Source of the DNA: Thermoplasmatales archaeon SW_10_69_26
GTDB taxonomy: Archaea > Thermoplasmatota > SW-10-69-26
DNA: 64,000 bases
Assembly: GCA_003009755.1 (NCBI GenBank)
Contig: PXUB01000037.1
Location: 1-64,000 of the forward strand
Direction: 5' to 3'
Shown here: in pieces, positions 1-8,687 of the stretch
Layout: each line of letters starts with the position of its first letter
How positions within the stretch are numbered: the first letter of the stretch is position 1
Notes under the pieces: model-generated
What the model saw: only the letters and a program-made list of their open reading frames with translations
What the model was told of the DNA's origin: nothing
The model's database searches: none
Made by a program: the position numbers and the translations under genes

Positions 1-453
1 GTCCCCGCCGACCAGCGCGAGGCGCGCACGCTCTCGCTCACGGAGGACACCGTCACCGACGCCTCCAGCCCGACCCCAGGCACCGGGAACACCTGCGTGC
101 CCTCCGCGATCTCGACCGGGTGCCAGAGCGAGATCCCCCGCAACGCTGGCGGCAGCACGTCCTTCAGCGTCGACGGGGCCTTCCCGCTCGAGATCAAGTC
201 CTGGATCAACGAGGAGGGCAGCCAGAACGCGAACCTGGACGCCGAGATCCAGATCCAGTCCGGCGACGGGCTCGTGCACCGCTCGAAGAAGATCGTCCAG
301 TACGAGGACGAGCGAGGCACGATCGGCTCCAGCCGCGACGAGCTCACCACCGTGAGCGGGTGGGGCAACCTGACCAAGGGCGAGTACACGGTCGACTACG
401 TGATCGACGGGACGGCCAGCGTGGGCCACACGGTCACGACCTACCAGCGGTGA
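1..453 (+). CDS. 3' end of a secreted or surface protein, cut by the window edge
   Basis: The frame is open from base 1 to a TGA at 451-453, so the start lies outside the window. The visible 150 residues are rich in Asp, Glu, Ser, Thr and Gly with few Lys. They include two Cys in a Ser/Pro/Thr-rich stretch and then a sequence of alternating hydrophobic residues typical of a beta-sandwich extracellular domain. No family is recognised. It ends five bases before the next lipoprotein gene on the same strand, so the two are probably co-transcribed. A surface location is inferred from composition and from that neighbour. Confidence 0.6.
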   Translation, partial: VPADQREARTLSLTEDTVTDASSPTPGTGNTCVPSAISTGCQSEIPRNAGGSTSFSVDGAFPLEIKSWINEEGSQNANLDAEIQIQSGDGLVHRSKKIVQYEDERGTIGSSRDELTTVSGWGNLTKGEYTVDYVIDGTASVGHTVTTYQR

Positions 454-458
454 TCGCG

Positions 459-2075
459 ATGAAGGACATCAACCCGCTGCTCGCCGTCGCGCTCGCGGCC
501 TCGCTGGCGCTGGCCGGCTGCGTCGGTACGCAAGGCGACGCCTCCGAGCTGTCCGCCAGCAGCGCCGGCGACACCGAGCTGACGATCGCCGTGGAAGCCG
601 AGAACCCCGGCGACGTCTCGCACATGGGTCTCGAGCTCGACCGCGCGCTCGCCCACGATGCGAACGTCTCCCTGCCGGATGGCTTCCACGAGGTCTCCCT
701 GGCCGGCGACCACGCCGACGTCGTCCACGACGGCGAGGCCGACCGCGTGGAGATCGCCTCCGGCACCGTGCCCGTCGGCACCTACGATCAGGTGCTGCTC
801 CGCCTGGCCAACGCGACCGTGGAGACCGCGGCCTCCGAGGACGGCCACGACCACGGCGACGGCGAGAACGGTCACGACCACGGTGACGAGAGCAAGGCCA
901 AGCCGGTCTCCAGTGGCTCGCTGGACCTGCCTCTCAACACGACGTTCGAGACGACGCTCGACGAGCCGACCGAGATCGTGTTCACGATCGACGTGGCCGA
1001 GAGCCACGACGGCGACAGCCTGACCCCGGTGTTCGCCGGGGCCGAGGTCGTGCGCGGCAACGAGACCGTGTCCACCGAGTCCGACCTCGAGACGCGGGCC
1101 AACCCCGACGCCGACGTGCCCCAAGACGACCCGGCCGCCCGCGTGGCCGTGTTCGCGCCGAACGGGGACAAGGTCTACGAGCCCGCCTTCGACCCCGAGG
1201 ACGACGAGTTCGTGAACAGCAAGTCCTCGGCCTTCACGCCGGGCGAGACGGTACGCTTCGGCGGCACCGAGAGCGAACCCGTCGCCGAGGGCGCCGCGAT
1301 CGAGAGCTACGAGTGGTCCTTCGGGGACGGCGAGGCCGCGACCGGCACCACCACGAGCCACAGCTACGACAAGCAGGGCGTCTTCGAGGTCGAGCTGTCG
1401 GTGACCGACTCCTACGGCAACACCGCCAGCCACACCGTCCGCGTCATCGTGCTCCAGACGGAGTGGACGACCGACCTCGTCGACACGAGCTTCGAGGACG
1501 GCGCCGGCGACTGGACGACGTCCACGAGCGGCGACGCGCCCGCCGACGAAGCCCGGACGACGTGGGCCCTCGACAGCCAAGGCCACAACTCCAGCACCGC
1601 CTGGCACGTCGGCCACCACCTGGCTCACCCCGCGGATCGGGACGAGACGCCCGGCGCGGTCATGACGATGTACCCCGGGTACACGTCGAACGCCGACGCG
1701 ACGCTGACCTCGCCGACGTTCACGGTCCCTGCGAACTGGACGAACGCCGGCTTCAGCTTCCACGTGGCCGGCGCCAGCGAGGACGATCACGACCCGCTCG
1801 AGGTCACCTACACGGTCGGCGGGTCGACCGAAACGGTCGCCACCGTCGACCAGACCGACGGCTGGACGCAGTTCCAGGAGCTCGAGGCCCTCTCCGACGC
1901 CAGCGGTGAGGAGGTCCAGTTCACCTTCCACTTCACCTCCGACGACATAACCGAGCAGGGCCCCGGCTTCTTCGTCGACGACTTCGTGATCGGCGGCGTC
2001 GACATCCCGATCGTCAACGCCGACCTGCTCGAGGAGAAAGGCGGCGGCCACGACGGTCACGACCACGAGCACTGA
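459..2075 (+). CDS. Lipoprotein with DUF4382-like domain, His-rich loops and a PKD domain
   Basis: 538 residues. The ATG at 459 opens a typical lipoprotein signal: a hydrophobic stretch, then lipobox LAGC with the lipidated Cys at residue 21. Residues about 38-210 resemble DUF4382 (anti-parallel beta domain of archaeal and bacterial lipoproteins). This part is interrupted by a His/Asp/Gly stretch at 128-143 built on the unit GHDHGD. Residues about 228-330 form a PKD domain (motif YEWSFGDG, then SHSYDKQG). The C-terminal third looks like a jelly-roll domain, and the last 11 residues are again His-rich. The His/Asp stretches suggest metal binding (zinc, copper or nickel); that role is inference. 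A T-rich stretch follows the stop. Confidence 0.75.
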   Translation: MKDINPLLAVALAASLALAGCVGTQGDASELSASSAGDTELTIAVEAENPGDVSHMGLELDRALAHDANVSLPDGFHEVSLAGDHADVVHDGEADRVEIASGTVPVGTYDQVLLRLANATVETAASEDGHDHGDGENGHDHGDESKAKPVSSGSLDLPLNTTFETTLDEPTEIVFTIDVAESHDGDSLTPVFAGAEVVRGNETVSTESDLETRANPDADVPQDDPAARVAVFAPNGDKVYEPAFDPEDDEFVNSKSSAFTPGETVRFGGTESEPVAEGAAIESYEWSFGDGEAATGTTTSHSYDKQGVFEVELSVTDSYGNTASHTVRVIVLQTEWTTDLVDTSFEDGAGDWTTSTSGDAPADEARTTWALDSQGHNSSTAWHVGHHLAHPADRDETPGAVMTMYPGYTSNADATLTSPTFTVPANWTNAGFSFHVAGASEDDHDPLEVTYTVGGSTETVATVDQTDGWTQFQELEALSDASGEEVQFTFHFTSDDITEQGPGFFVDDFVIGGVDIPIVNADLLEEKGGGHDGHDHEH

Positions 2076-2105
2076 ACTCGTCCCCTGGACGGGCCTGGCC
2101 CGCCC

Positions 2106-2126
2106 TCGTTTTCCTTCTCTTCTCGT
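2106..2126 (+). terminator. T-rich terminator after the lipoprotein gene
   Basis: A pyrimidine-rich run with repeated TTTT/TTCT blocks lies 30 bases after the lipoprotein stop, between two convergent genes. Archaeal RNA polymerase commonly stops at such T-rich tracts without a hairpin. A very similar tract follows the substrate-binding protein gene near 55.5 kb. Confidence 0.45.
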
Positions 2127-2173
2127 CGCCCCGCCAGCCGAGCGCTCGCCGACCGCGAACGCCGCCCGCTGGC

Positions 2174-3115
2174 TCAGGCGCCGGATCGTTCCAGGGCGGC
2201 GCCCAGCACGAGGGGCAAGATCGCCGTCGCCTCGCCGGTCACGGTCACGTGATCGGCCTCGGCTTTCAGTTTGTTCCAGCTGATCGCCTCCCGCATCCGG
2301 GCGCCCGAGAGCGAGCCGTCGTGTTCGCTGGCGGTCGTGATGTACACTGCCCGATCGAGGCCGTCGGCGAACTGGGCCCACCAGATCGTGTGGTGTTTGC
2401 TGATGCCGCCGCCGACCATCAGCGCGTCGAGCTCGTCGGCGTCCTCGACGAGGTTCGAGATCTCGTGCTCGTCGCGGAGCAGATCCAGGGAGAACCCGCG
2501 GTCTTGCTCCCACCAGGACCACACCTGGGAGCCGACGGCGCCGTCGGTCAGCCCCGGCACAAAGACCGGGACGTCCTCGTTCGCGCACGCGGCCAGCAGA
2601 GATCCCTCAGCCCCGTCCTCGTCGCGCAACAGGCGGCCGATCTCCCCGCACAACCGGCGGCCGGTGACCTCGCCCTCCCCGCTGATCTCGCCTAGCAATG
2701 GCCGGACGGTGTCCTCGACGAGCGGTCCGTAGGCTTCCTCGGGCACGAGCACGCTGCCGAGCCGATGGTAGCCGTGCTCGGCGACCTCGACGTCGTCGAG
2801 GGCGAACGACCCCTGCCGATAGGTGGCCTTCGTGCGGGCGATGTCGTGGTCGAGCGTGCCGCACGTCGTCACGATCGCATCGACGTGGCCCTCCCGGACG
2901 AGATCGACGAGCAGGCCGCGCATGCCCGTCGCAACGGGAGCGGCGGGGAAGGACAAAACGACCGTGCTCTCGGCGGTCAGCATCCGCTCGAGCGTGTTCG
3001 CGGCCGAGCTGACCTTGGCGGCGACGAAACCGCCAGCGTCGTCGAAAGCGTCCACGAGCGCGGCCGCCTCCCGGGCGTCGGTGAGGCGGACGTCCTCGAC
3101 GGGGTCCGGGTTCAT
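2174..3115 (-). CDS. dys: Deoxyhypusine synthase
   Basis: 313 residues. The family transfers the aminobutyl group of spermidine to a lysine of translation factor aIF5A, the first step of hypusine formation, using NAD. The signature GGGISKHH at about 235-242 carries the catalytic lysine (K240). Upstream are the expected Rossmann-type segments, including TTCGTLDHD and a VPVFVPGLTDGA block. The ATG at 3115 is chosen because it overlaps the TGA of the aminotransferase by four bases, giving translational coupling, and because homology begins soon after it. It is second in a two-gene operon. Family assignment is firm. Confidence 0.93.
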   Translation of the reverse strand: MNPDPVEDVRLTDAREAAALVDAFDDAGGFVAAKVSSAANTLERMLTAESTVVLSFPAAPVATGMRGLLVDLVREGHVDAIVTTCGTLDHDIARTKATYRQGSFALDDVEVAEHGYHRLGSVLVPEEAYGPLVEDTVRPLLGEISGEGEVTGRRLCGEIGRLLRDEDGAEGSLLAACANEDVPVFVPGLTDGAVGSQVWSWWEQDRGFSLDLLRDEHEISNLVEDADELDALMVGGGISKHHTIWWAQFADGLDRAVYITTASEHDGSLSGARMREAISWNKLKAEADHVTVTGEATAILPLVLGAALERSGA

Positions 3116-4260
3116 GTCAGGACCTCTTCGATCCGGTCGAGGCCGCGCTCGAGCGTGTCCCGGTCGACGGCGTAGGAGAGCCGCACGTGGCCCTCGCCGC
3201 CGGGGCCGAAGGCCTCCCCGGGCACGACGGCGACGCCCGCCTCGTCCAGGAGGTCGTGGGCGAAGGCGCCCCCGTCCTCGACGCCTGGGAAGCGGGCGAA
3301 CACGTAGAAGGCGCCGCCCGGGTGCGGGAACTGGGCGCCCATCGCCTCGAGGCGATCGACGACCAGGTCTCGCCGGTCGGCGAACCCCTCTCGCAGTCGA
3401 TCGACGAAGCCTTGGTCGCCCTGGAGAGCCTCGACGGCCCCGTGCTGGGCGAACAGCGTCGGATGCGTCACGGAGTGCTGTTGGACCTTGAGCGCCTCCT
3501 GGACGAAGGAGGGGCTGGCCGTCAACCACCCGATGCGCCAACCCGTCATGGCGTAGGCCTTCGAGACACCGTCGACGGTCACCACCTCCAGGTCCTCGGG
3601 GGCCACCTCGGCCGCGGACGTGAACGTGCCCTCGTAGACCAGTTTGCCGTACACCTCGTCGGAGACGAGCGTCAGGTCCTCCTCGGCCGCCATCTCGGCG
3701 ACGGCTGCCATCGTCTCCCGGGTCTGGACGGCCCCCGTCGGGTTGGAGGGCGAGTTCACCAGCACGGCCTGGGTGTCCTCGTTGGCCCGTTCACGCATCT
3801 CGTCGACCGGCACCTGGCCCTCGTCGCCCACCGGCACCTGCACCGGCTGGGCCCCGCACAAGCGGACTTGGGGGGCATACGAGACCCAGGCGGGGCTCGG
3901 GATCAACACCTCGTCCCCGTCGTCGAGCAGCACCAGGAAGGCCTCCAACAGGGCGTGCTTGGCAGGCGTGACGAGCACCTGGTCGGGGTCGATGGGCTGG
4001 CCTCGCAGCCGCTCGTGGTCCCCCGCGATCGCCTCGCGCAACGGACGGATGCCTTGACTGGGGCCATAGGTCGTGGCCCCGTCCCGCAGGGCCTTCTCGC
4101 AAGCGGCGACGACGGCGTCGGGCGTGGCCGCATCCGGCTCGCCGACGGACAGATCGATGACCTCGTCCCCGCGAGCTCGCCGCTGGCGGACGGCATCGGA
4201 GATCGAGACGGTCCCGGACACGGGCACCGAGGCGATGCGCTCGGAGAACACGCCGGCCAA
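3112..4260 (-). CDS. Class I/II (aspartate-type) aminotransferase
   Basis: 382 residues. A PLP-dependent fold-type I aminotransferase that would move amino groups between an amino acid and a 2-oxo acid. The N-terminal GEPD motif, the NSPSNPTGA block (about 169-177), SDEVYGKLVY, the PLP lysine K234 in GVSKAYAMTG, and the WRIGW arginine motif are all present. Start: TTG at 4260, or GTG at 4251 three codons in; the sequence does not decide. It lies first in an operon with deoxyhypusine synthase, with a four-base overlap. Substrate cannot be told from sequence; aspartate or an aromatic/branched amino acid is possible. Confidence 0.9.
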   Translation of the reverse strand: MAGVFSERIASVPVSGTVSISDAVRQRRARGDEVIDLSVGEPDAATPDAVVAACEKALRDGATTYGPSQGIRPLREAIAGDHERLRGQPIDPDQVLVTPAKHALLEAFLVLLDDGDEVLIPSPAWVSYAPQVRLCGAQPVQVPVGDEGQVPVDEMRERANEDTQAVLVNSPSNPTGAVQTRETMAAVAEMAAEEDLTLVSDEVYGKLVYEGTFTSAAEVAPEDLEVVTVDGVSKAYAMTGWRIGWLTASPSFVQEALKVQQHSVTHPTLFAQHGAVEALQGDQGFVDRLREGFADRRDLVVDRLEAMGAQFPHPGGAFYVFARFPGVEDGGAFAHDLLDEAGVAVVPGEAFGPGGEGHVRLSYAVDRDTLERGLDRIEEVLT

Positions 4261-4356
4261 GACGTCGGGCCCAAGATGAAGCTTTCAGTCCCGTGCGGTC
4301 TGACGGGCCCGATCGGGTCCGGAACCTTCATCGGGCCCTCCCAGGGTGGCCCGCGC

Positions 4357-4989
4357 GTGTCGATCCGGCGGACGCTGGCGGTCGACGCCTCGCCGGCCAA
4401 AGCGTTGGCGGCGCTGGCGACAGCCGGCGAGAACCTCGATTACGACGTCCGCCGCGCCGATCCCTCGCTGGGCGTGCTCGTCATGACCAGCCCCTGGACG
4501 CGTGAAGCCGTCAGCTTCGGCTACATCGCTACAGCCCGTGCAAGCGCCGGCTCGCAAGCGGTCGAGGTCGAGATCGACGTCACCCCCCGGGCCGGGTTCT
4601 GGGCGATCGAGGGGTCGGCCAGACAGGCCGACGAGCTCCTCGACGAGCTACGTTACGTTTTGAAGGCTCCCGAGGCCCGGATCCGACGCCCCGAGCAGCT
4701 GGGCCGACCCGACCGCCCCTTCGGCTACCGGCCCGAGATCGCCGGCGCCGTCTGGGCCATCGCCAGCCTCGTCGTCTTCGGCCTGCTCGTCGGTGGTCGC
4801 TGGTGGCTGGCTGCTGCTGCCGGTGTTCTCGGTGGCGGCCTCATGCTTCGTCCCACGCAGGGCAAAGGCTGGACCGTGCCGGTCGCCCTCGCCGGGTTCG
4901 CCTCGCTACCGTTCGGCCTCGTCGGCCTCACCCTCCGCCGCGAAGCCCTCGCGCAGGCGTACTGGCAGGCCCTCAAGCGCGATGGTTGA
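4357..4989 (+). CDS. Small membrane protein of unknown function
   Basis: About 210 residues from a GTG at 4357 (an ATG at 4276 in frame would add 27 residues and leave only 15 bases to the divergent aminotransferase). The first 125 residues are soluble with alternating hydrophobic residues, and end in a helix that aligns with a domain start (ADELLDELRYVL). Three hydrophobic segments follow, at about 130-150, 155-168 and 175-195, so the C-terminal half sits in the membrane. I do not recognise the family. It is divergent from the aminotransferase operon and followed by an RNase Z-like gene on the same strand 94 bases later. Confidence 0.6.
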   Translation: MSIRRTLAVDASPAKALAALATAGENLDYDVRRADPSLGVLVMTSPWTREAVSFGYIATARASAGSQAVEVEIDVTPRAGFWAIEGSARQADELLDELRYVLKAPEARIRRPEQLGRPDRPFGYRPEIAGAVWAIASLVVFGLLVGGRWWLAAAAGVLGGGLMLRPTQGKGWTVPVALAGFASLPFGLVGLTLRREALAQAYWQALKRDG

Positions 4990-5083
4990 CGCTATCAGGC
5001 TTTCGGGCTCACAGCCTTCACGGGCTCGGGGCTTTACCTTACACCGTCGGCGTTTTCCGCTCGAGCGTCGTTGGCGGCGCCGT

Positions 5084-5857
5084 ATGGAACCGGACACGGT
5101 GACATTCGCAGCCTGCGGTTGGTCGCTAGCTCGCCCGAGAGCCCACGGCACCTCGATCGCGCTCCACGGAGACGCCGGCACCGTGCTGGTGGACGCCGGC
5201 GGCGACGTGGCCAAACAGCTCGCCCGCCTCGACGCGACCTCCTCGCTCGAACGCGTCTATCTCACCCACGAGCACCCGGACCACCTCTGGGGCTTGCCGG
5301 GGTTGATCCACTCGCTTCGGTTCACCTCGCGTGAGCGCCCGCTCGCGCTCGTGGGACCCGCGCCCGCGCTCGCGCGGGTACGCGGCGCGCTCGACGCGCT
5401 CGACGTCACGTGCCCGTTCCCGCTCGAGTGGCGAGAGATCGAGGACGAGGCCGGCAGCGACGATATCGCCCAGTGGGCTCCGATGGATCACAGCGTCGCG
5501 ACCCTGGGGTACCGGTTCGGGGACGTCACCGTTCTCGGGGACACCCGCCCCACCGAGCAGGTCACGGACTTGGCGGAGGGGTCCAGCCTCCTCGTCCACG
5601 AGGCCACCCACACTGACGCCGACCGTTGTCACGCCAGCGGCCACTCGACGCCGGCCGACGCCGGGCGGGCAGCCAGCCGAGCGGGCGTGGCCACCCTCGG
5701 GTTGATCCACATCCACCCGAGCCTCTCCGCCAAGAGGGCCGTCGAGGAGGCTGGTTTCCCCGATACCATCGCCCCCGAGGATGGCGACCAGCTCCGGCAC
5801 ACCGCCGAAGGGTGGGAACAACGGTCCGGAGTTGAGGACGGAACGGACACCCCTTGA
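5084..5857 (+). CDS. rnz: Metallo-beta-lactamase fold hydrolase, RNase Z-like
   Basis: 257 residues. The metal-binding motif THEHPDHLWG (HxHxDH) at about 63-72, a later His in MDHS, the Asp in VLGDTRPT and the C-terminal HASGHSTPADAG motif match the tRNase Z branch of the metallo-beta-lactamase superfamily, which removes the 3' trailer of tRNA precursors. It is shorter than typical archaeal RNase Z (about 300 residues), so a related RNase Z-like hydrolase of other substrate is possible. The ATG at 5084 precedes the first beta strand. It is followed at once by a hairpin. Confidence 0.75.
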   Translation: MEPDTVTFAACGWSLARPRAHGTSIALHGDAGTVLVDAGGDVAKQLARLDATSSLERVYLTHEHPDHLWGLPGLIHSLRFTSRERPLALVGPAPALARVRGALDALDVTCPFPLEWREIEDEAGSDDIAQWAPMDHSVATLGYRFGDVTVLGDTRPTEQVTDLAEGSSLLVHEATHTDADRCHASGHSTPADAGRAASRAGVATLGLIHIHPSLSAKRAVEEAGFPDTIAPEDGDQLRHTAEGWEQRSGVEDGTDTP

Positions 5858-5870
5858 TGGCGGTTCTGTG

Positions 5871-5899
5871 CTGAAGGGTCGACCCTACCAGAACCCTGT
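5871..5899 (+). terminator. Hairpin after the RNase Z-like gene
   Basis: GGTTCTG and its complement CAGAACC flank an inner perfect palindrome GGGTCGACCC. This gives a strong two-part stem 14 bases after the stop codon. It could end transcription or be the first helix of the structured region that follows. No T-tract follows it. Confidence 0.4.
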
Positions 5900-5901
5900 G
5901 T

Positions 5902-6400
5902 GGCGCCCACCCTCTCGCTCCCCGGCCCGTTAGTGGTCACATATGTTCACCAGACGGGTAGCCACGCGCTGTGGGCGCCCTGGCTGGATCGCGGTGGAAG
6001 GTGTACGGGCTCGCCCTAACACCACCTGCTCAGCGGATCTCTCGCATCTGTGAAGGCGGAACCAAGAGCACCTCCCAGGCGTAGGCTACACCCAACACAC
6101 TATTGGGGTGGGCTCTTGACGGCTGCGGGATCCCGCTGAGATCGCCGGTCACGCCCACCCGCGGGTAGATGCGAACCACATCGCGAACTCGGCATCGTTG
6201 ATAAAGGCAGCCACCTCCGTACGGGGACGCGTTAACACTCTGGCCCAGCGTCTAGCAGCTAGGCTGGGTCGAGTCGATAGTGGGCAAACGTGTGCATCGA
6301 CGGCCTCGAAGGCAACCTGTTTTCGGCCGGCTAACCCCATCCCTGGCACCCCGCTGACCGCCCAAGGCGGTGATCCGTCAGGAGAGGTCCTCTAAGTGTC
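5902..6400. ncRNA. Hairpin-rich stretch without a protein gene; candidate structured RNA
   Basis: No frame here looks like a protein. Several complementary pairs are visible. GGCGCCCAC near 5904 pairs with GTGGGCGCC near 5972 and encloses CCCGT/ACGGG. A nested GTGG..GGTGT/ACACC..CC hairpin lies near 5993-6025, with GGGC/GCCC inside it. CAAGAGC near 6063 pairs with GCTCTTG near 6112, enclosing CACCCAA/TTGGGGTG. GCGGGATCCCGC lies near 6126, and CCCAGC/GCTGGG near 6244-6268. I checked by eye for the conserved cores of RNase P RNA and SRP RNA and did not find them on either strand. Strand and function are unknown. Confidence 0.3.
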
Positions 6401-7071
6401 AGACCCTTGCTTGTTGGTCGCCATGGTGGGCTGGGGTGCCTTCAAGCTCGTCAGCGCGGTGATCGGATCGCCGAAGCGCGAGAAGGAGGGGGGAGGGAGA
6501 GAGCAAGATGGTTCCCGTCGGCGTCGGTGCCCGTTGTTGGCGGATGTTAGGGTGGGGCCGCCCCAGGGGGAAGGGTGTCGCGTGAAGCCACAATTATACA
6601 AAGTCCCAGCCTTTACCGAGCTCGTTCGGGCGTCTGTGGGGCGGGAGATGGCGGCGACGAGCTGCGGTCAACGGTTGTCTCTAATAGGTGACCGGGCTCG
6701 ATCGTCGGCCTTCGTCGACTCCTCGGCTCCTGTGGGAGCCCTCGAAGGTCAGCGGATCTGCGTGAGGTGGCACAGGTGGTAGCCGGGCCTGGAGTCTGGC
6801 TCGCACCGGAGCCTTGCCTGCTGCCGATCGCATCCATCTCGTCGGGCAATGCATCGACCGAAGGTTCCAGCTTTGGAAGATCAAGGGTGTTGCAGGGGGA
6901 GGCAAACGCCATCACGGGTCAGACTTGACGGCGAGGTGGAGCACCCTGGCTGGAGTCCAGTTTGCCAGCGGCTGGGCGTACCCATCTGAGCCCGTCAGCC
7001 CACGGTGTAATGCTGAGGCTGAACTGTGTTGCGGGTGTACCGTGGAAAGCCGACGGGCTTGGGGTCGATGG
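6401..7071. other. Non-coding stretch; possible promoter near 6592 only
   Basis: About 670 bases upstream of (antisense end of) truD hold no convincing coding frame. An AT-rich block AATTATACAAA at 6591-6601 stands out in this GC-rich DNA and could be a TATA box in either direction. A perfect GGCTCC/GGAGCC hairpin lies near 6725-6741. I see no tRNA or rRNA in this stretch. Confidence 0.35.
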
Positions 7072-8391
7072 TTAACGGTAGGCTGCGAGGTCGGTTTTCA
7101 TGAACTCGCGGAGGAGGCAGGTGGCGTAGTTCCCTTTGGGGAGGGTGAACGAGACGGTGACGTGGTCGCCGCGGTCGTCGCAGCCGGCCTCGACCTCGCA
7201 GGTTTCCAGGGGACACCACATCGGTCGACGGGTTCCGTCGGCGGATAGTTTCGGCAGCTCGAGGAGGTGGAAGTCCTCGGTCGAGATGCCCTCGTCCTCG
7301 AGGATCCGCCGCTCGATGTCTCCCTGGAGGGCGTCGGCTGGGCCCTCGTCGTAGCCGGGCAACAGCCCGGTCGGCAGACCCCATCCCCGCCGGGTGGCGT
7401 CCCCGCATCGGTCGGCGTTGGCTTCCCGCACGGGGATGTTGCGGTCCTTGTCCGGGTTCCCCCGGGGGTCGACCGGCACGAGCACGTCTCCCTGTTCGGC
7501 CTGGCCCGGGTGGCCCGTCTGGGCGCGCTCCGTCAGCGCGCGGTTGAAACAGTAGCTCTGGTAGGCGGAGACGAACAACCGCGCGAGGTTCAGAGGCAGC
7601 GTGTGGATCGCGCCGACAGCGTCGTCGGGATCCTCGGCCAGGTGCTCGAGCATCCGATGCTCGTGATCGAATCGCTCCGGCAACGACTCGCGGGCGCACT
7701 CGACGTCGCGGGAGGCGAAGATCTCCTCGCGTTCTTCGCGGATCCTTGGTGGATCGTGGCGGCTGGGGTAGGCGATGTAGGTCCACACCGCGTCCTCGAG
7801 GTTGCCATGCACCAGCTGCCGCCCGACGCGGTGCGTGACCGGACGGACGGAACCGAACCGCTGCGGGCCGAAGAAGTTTGGGAAGCCGCCCATCTCGAGC
7901 ACCTCGTCGCGGATGGCCTCCGCGCGGCGGCGAGCCTCGTCGAGCCCGGGGTCGAGGTCGCGGACGGTGACGTGGAAGGTGTTGGCCTCGTGCTCGCCGA
8001 GCTTCGGGGCCCGGTCGACCCGCCACGTATCGACGACGGTGACGTCGCCGAGGCTGATCTCGCGGACGCGTTGTTCGGGTGCCTGGATGGCGATGTTCTG
8101 TTCGGTGACCGCTCGCTTGTCCTTCGTGCCGGTGAAGTAGACCTCGCGCTCGGCGATGCCGAGATGCTTGGCCAGCTTGCGTGCCAACCGATGGGTCTCC
8201 CAGTTGCGGGCCCGGATGCGGGCGAGCGTGTACTTGCCCTCGCCTCGAGCCTCGCGTACCGGGGCCGAGTCCTCGGCCACGCGGAAGTCCTCGGCGTGGG
8301 TTTTGATCTGGCCCCCGATCCCGGGGGTGTCGGTGGCGAAGAAGCCGAGGCCGATGTCGGCTTCGGCCCGCGGGACGTCCCCGTCGAACAC
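7072..8391 (-). CDS. truD: tRNA pseudouridine synthase D
   Basis: 439 residues. TruD converts U13 (and in archaea some other uridines) of tRNA to pseudouridine. The family signature GTKDKRAVTEQ contains the catalytic aspartate (D91). NFFGPQRFG at about 178-186 is the second hallmark, and the C-terminal half carries the inserted TRUD domain. Length fits the archaeal form. It starts with GTG at 8391, four bases after the rpoL stop, so it is the last gene of the csl4-rpoL-truD operon. This couples rRNA/RNA decay, transcription and tRNA modification genes. Identification is firm. Confidence 0.95.
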   Translation of the reverse strand: MFDGDVPRAEADIGLGFFATDTPGIGGQIKTHAEDFRVAEDSAPVREARGEGKYTLARIRARNWETHRLARKLAKHLGIAEREVYFTGTKDKRAVTEQNIAIQAPEQRVREISLGDVTVVDTWRVDRAPKLGEHEANTFHVTVRDLDPGLDEARRRAEAIRDEVLEMGGFPNFFGPQRFGSVRPVTHRVGRQLVHGNLEDAVWTYIAYPSRHDPPRIREEREEIFASRDVECARESLPERFDHEHRMLEHLAEDPDDAVGAIHTLPLNLARLFVSAYQSYCFNRALTERAQTGHPGQAEQGDVLVPVDPRGNPDKDRNIPVREANADRCGDATRRGWGLPTGLLPGYDEGPADALQGDIERRILEDEGISTEDFHLLELPKLSADGTRRPMWCPLETCEVEAGCDDRGDHVTVSFTLPKGNYATCLLREFMKTDLAAYR

Positions 8392-8395
8392 CGCG

Positions 8396-8674
8396 CTACT
8401 CCAGGTCGTCGAGCAGCTCGTCCTCGAAGTTGTCGAGGTCGCCGCGCAACTGCTTGGCGGCGTTCTTGAGGGCGGTCTCCGGGCGACGGCCCTCGCCGGT
8501 GCGGATGACGAGTCGAGGCTCGTCCAGGACCGGGTGGTCCTGGATCACGGTCGACGTCTCCACCTTGTCGTCCTCGAGGATCCGCTCCTTCAGCAGCTGG
8601 AGCACGGTCCGGCTCTCGCCAGTGAACTCGAGATCGAGAAGGCGTTTCTCCTGCTTGTGAACGACGAACTCCAT
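8396..8674 (-). CDS. rpoL: DNA-directed RNA polymerase subunit L (Rpb11-like)
   Basis: 92 residues. Homologue of Rpb11; it pairs with subunit D in the assembly platform of archaeal RNA polymerase. The pattern of a short N-terminal strand, FTGESRTVLQLLKERIL, a central DHPVLDEPRLVIRTG segment and a C-terminal amphipathic helix is that of the family, and the length is typical. The ATG at 8674 is 13 bases after the csl4 stop. The csl4-rpoL adjacency is common in Euryarchaeota, which supports the call. Confidence 0.92.
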   Translation of the reverse strand: MEFVVHKQEKRLLDLEFTGESRTVLQLLKERILEDDKVETSTVIQDHPVLDEPRLVIRTGEGRRPETALKNAAKQLRGDLDNFEDELLDDLE

Positions 8675-8687
8675 GTGGGTCACCTCG

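Noticed and set aside
441-2588. A 715-residue open frame on the minus strand across the lipoprotein and deoxyhypusine synthase genes
   Set aside because: It is antisense to two genes with clear motifs, is built of Arg/Gly/Val-rich low-complexity sequence and has no family pattern; such frames are expected in GC-rich DNA.
6149-6349. A 66-residue minus-strand frame ending EFAMWFASTRGWA as a small gene or transposase remnant
   Set aside because: No family pattern, no promoter in place, and it overlaps the hairpins; too little to support a gene.
5902-6400. RNase P RNA or SRP (7S) RNA in the hairpin-rich stretch
   Set aside because: The conserved GAGGAAAGUCC and ACAGAA..GGC cores of RNase P, and the GGUCCGGAAGGAAGCAGC-type helix 8 of SRP RNA, were not seen on either strand.
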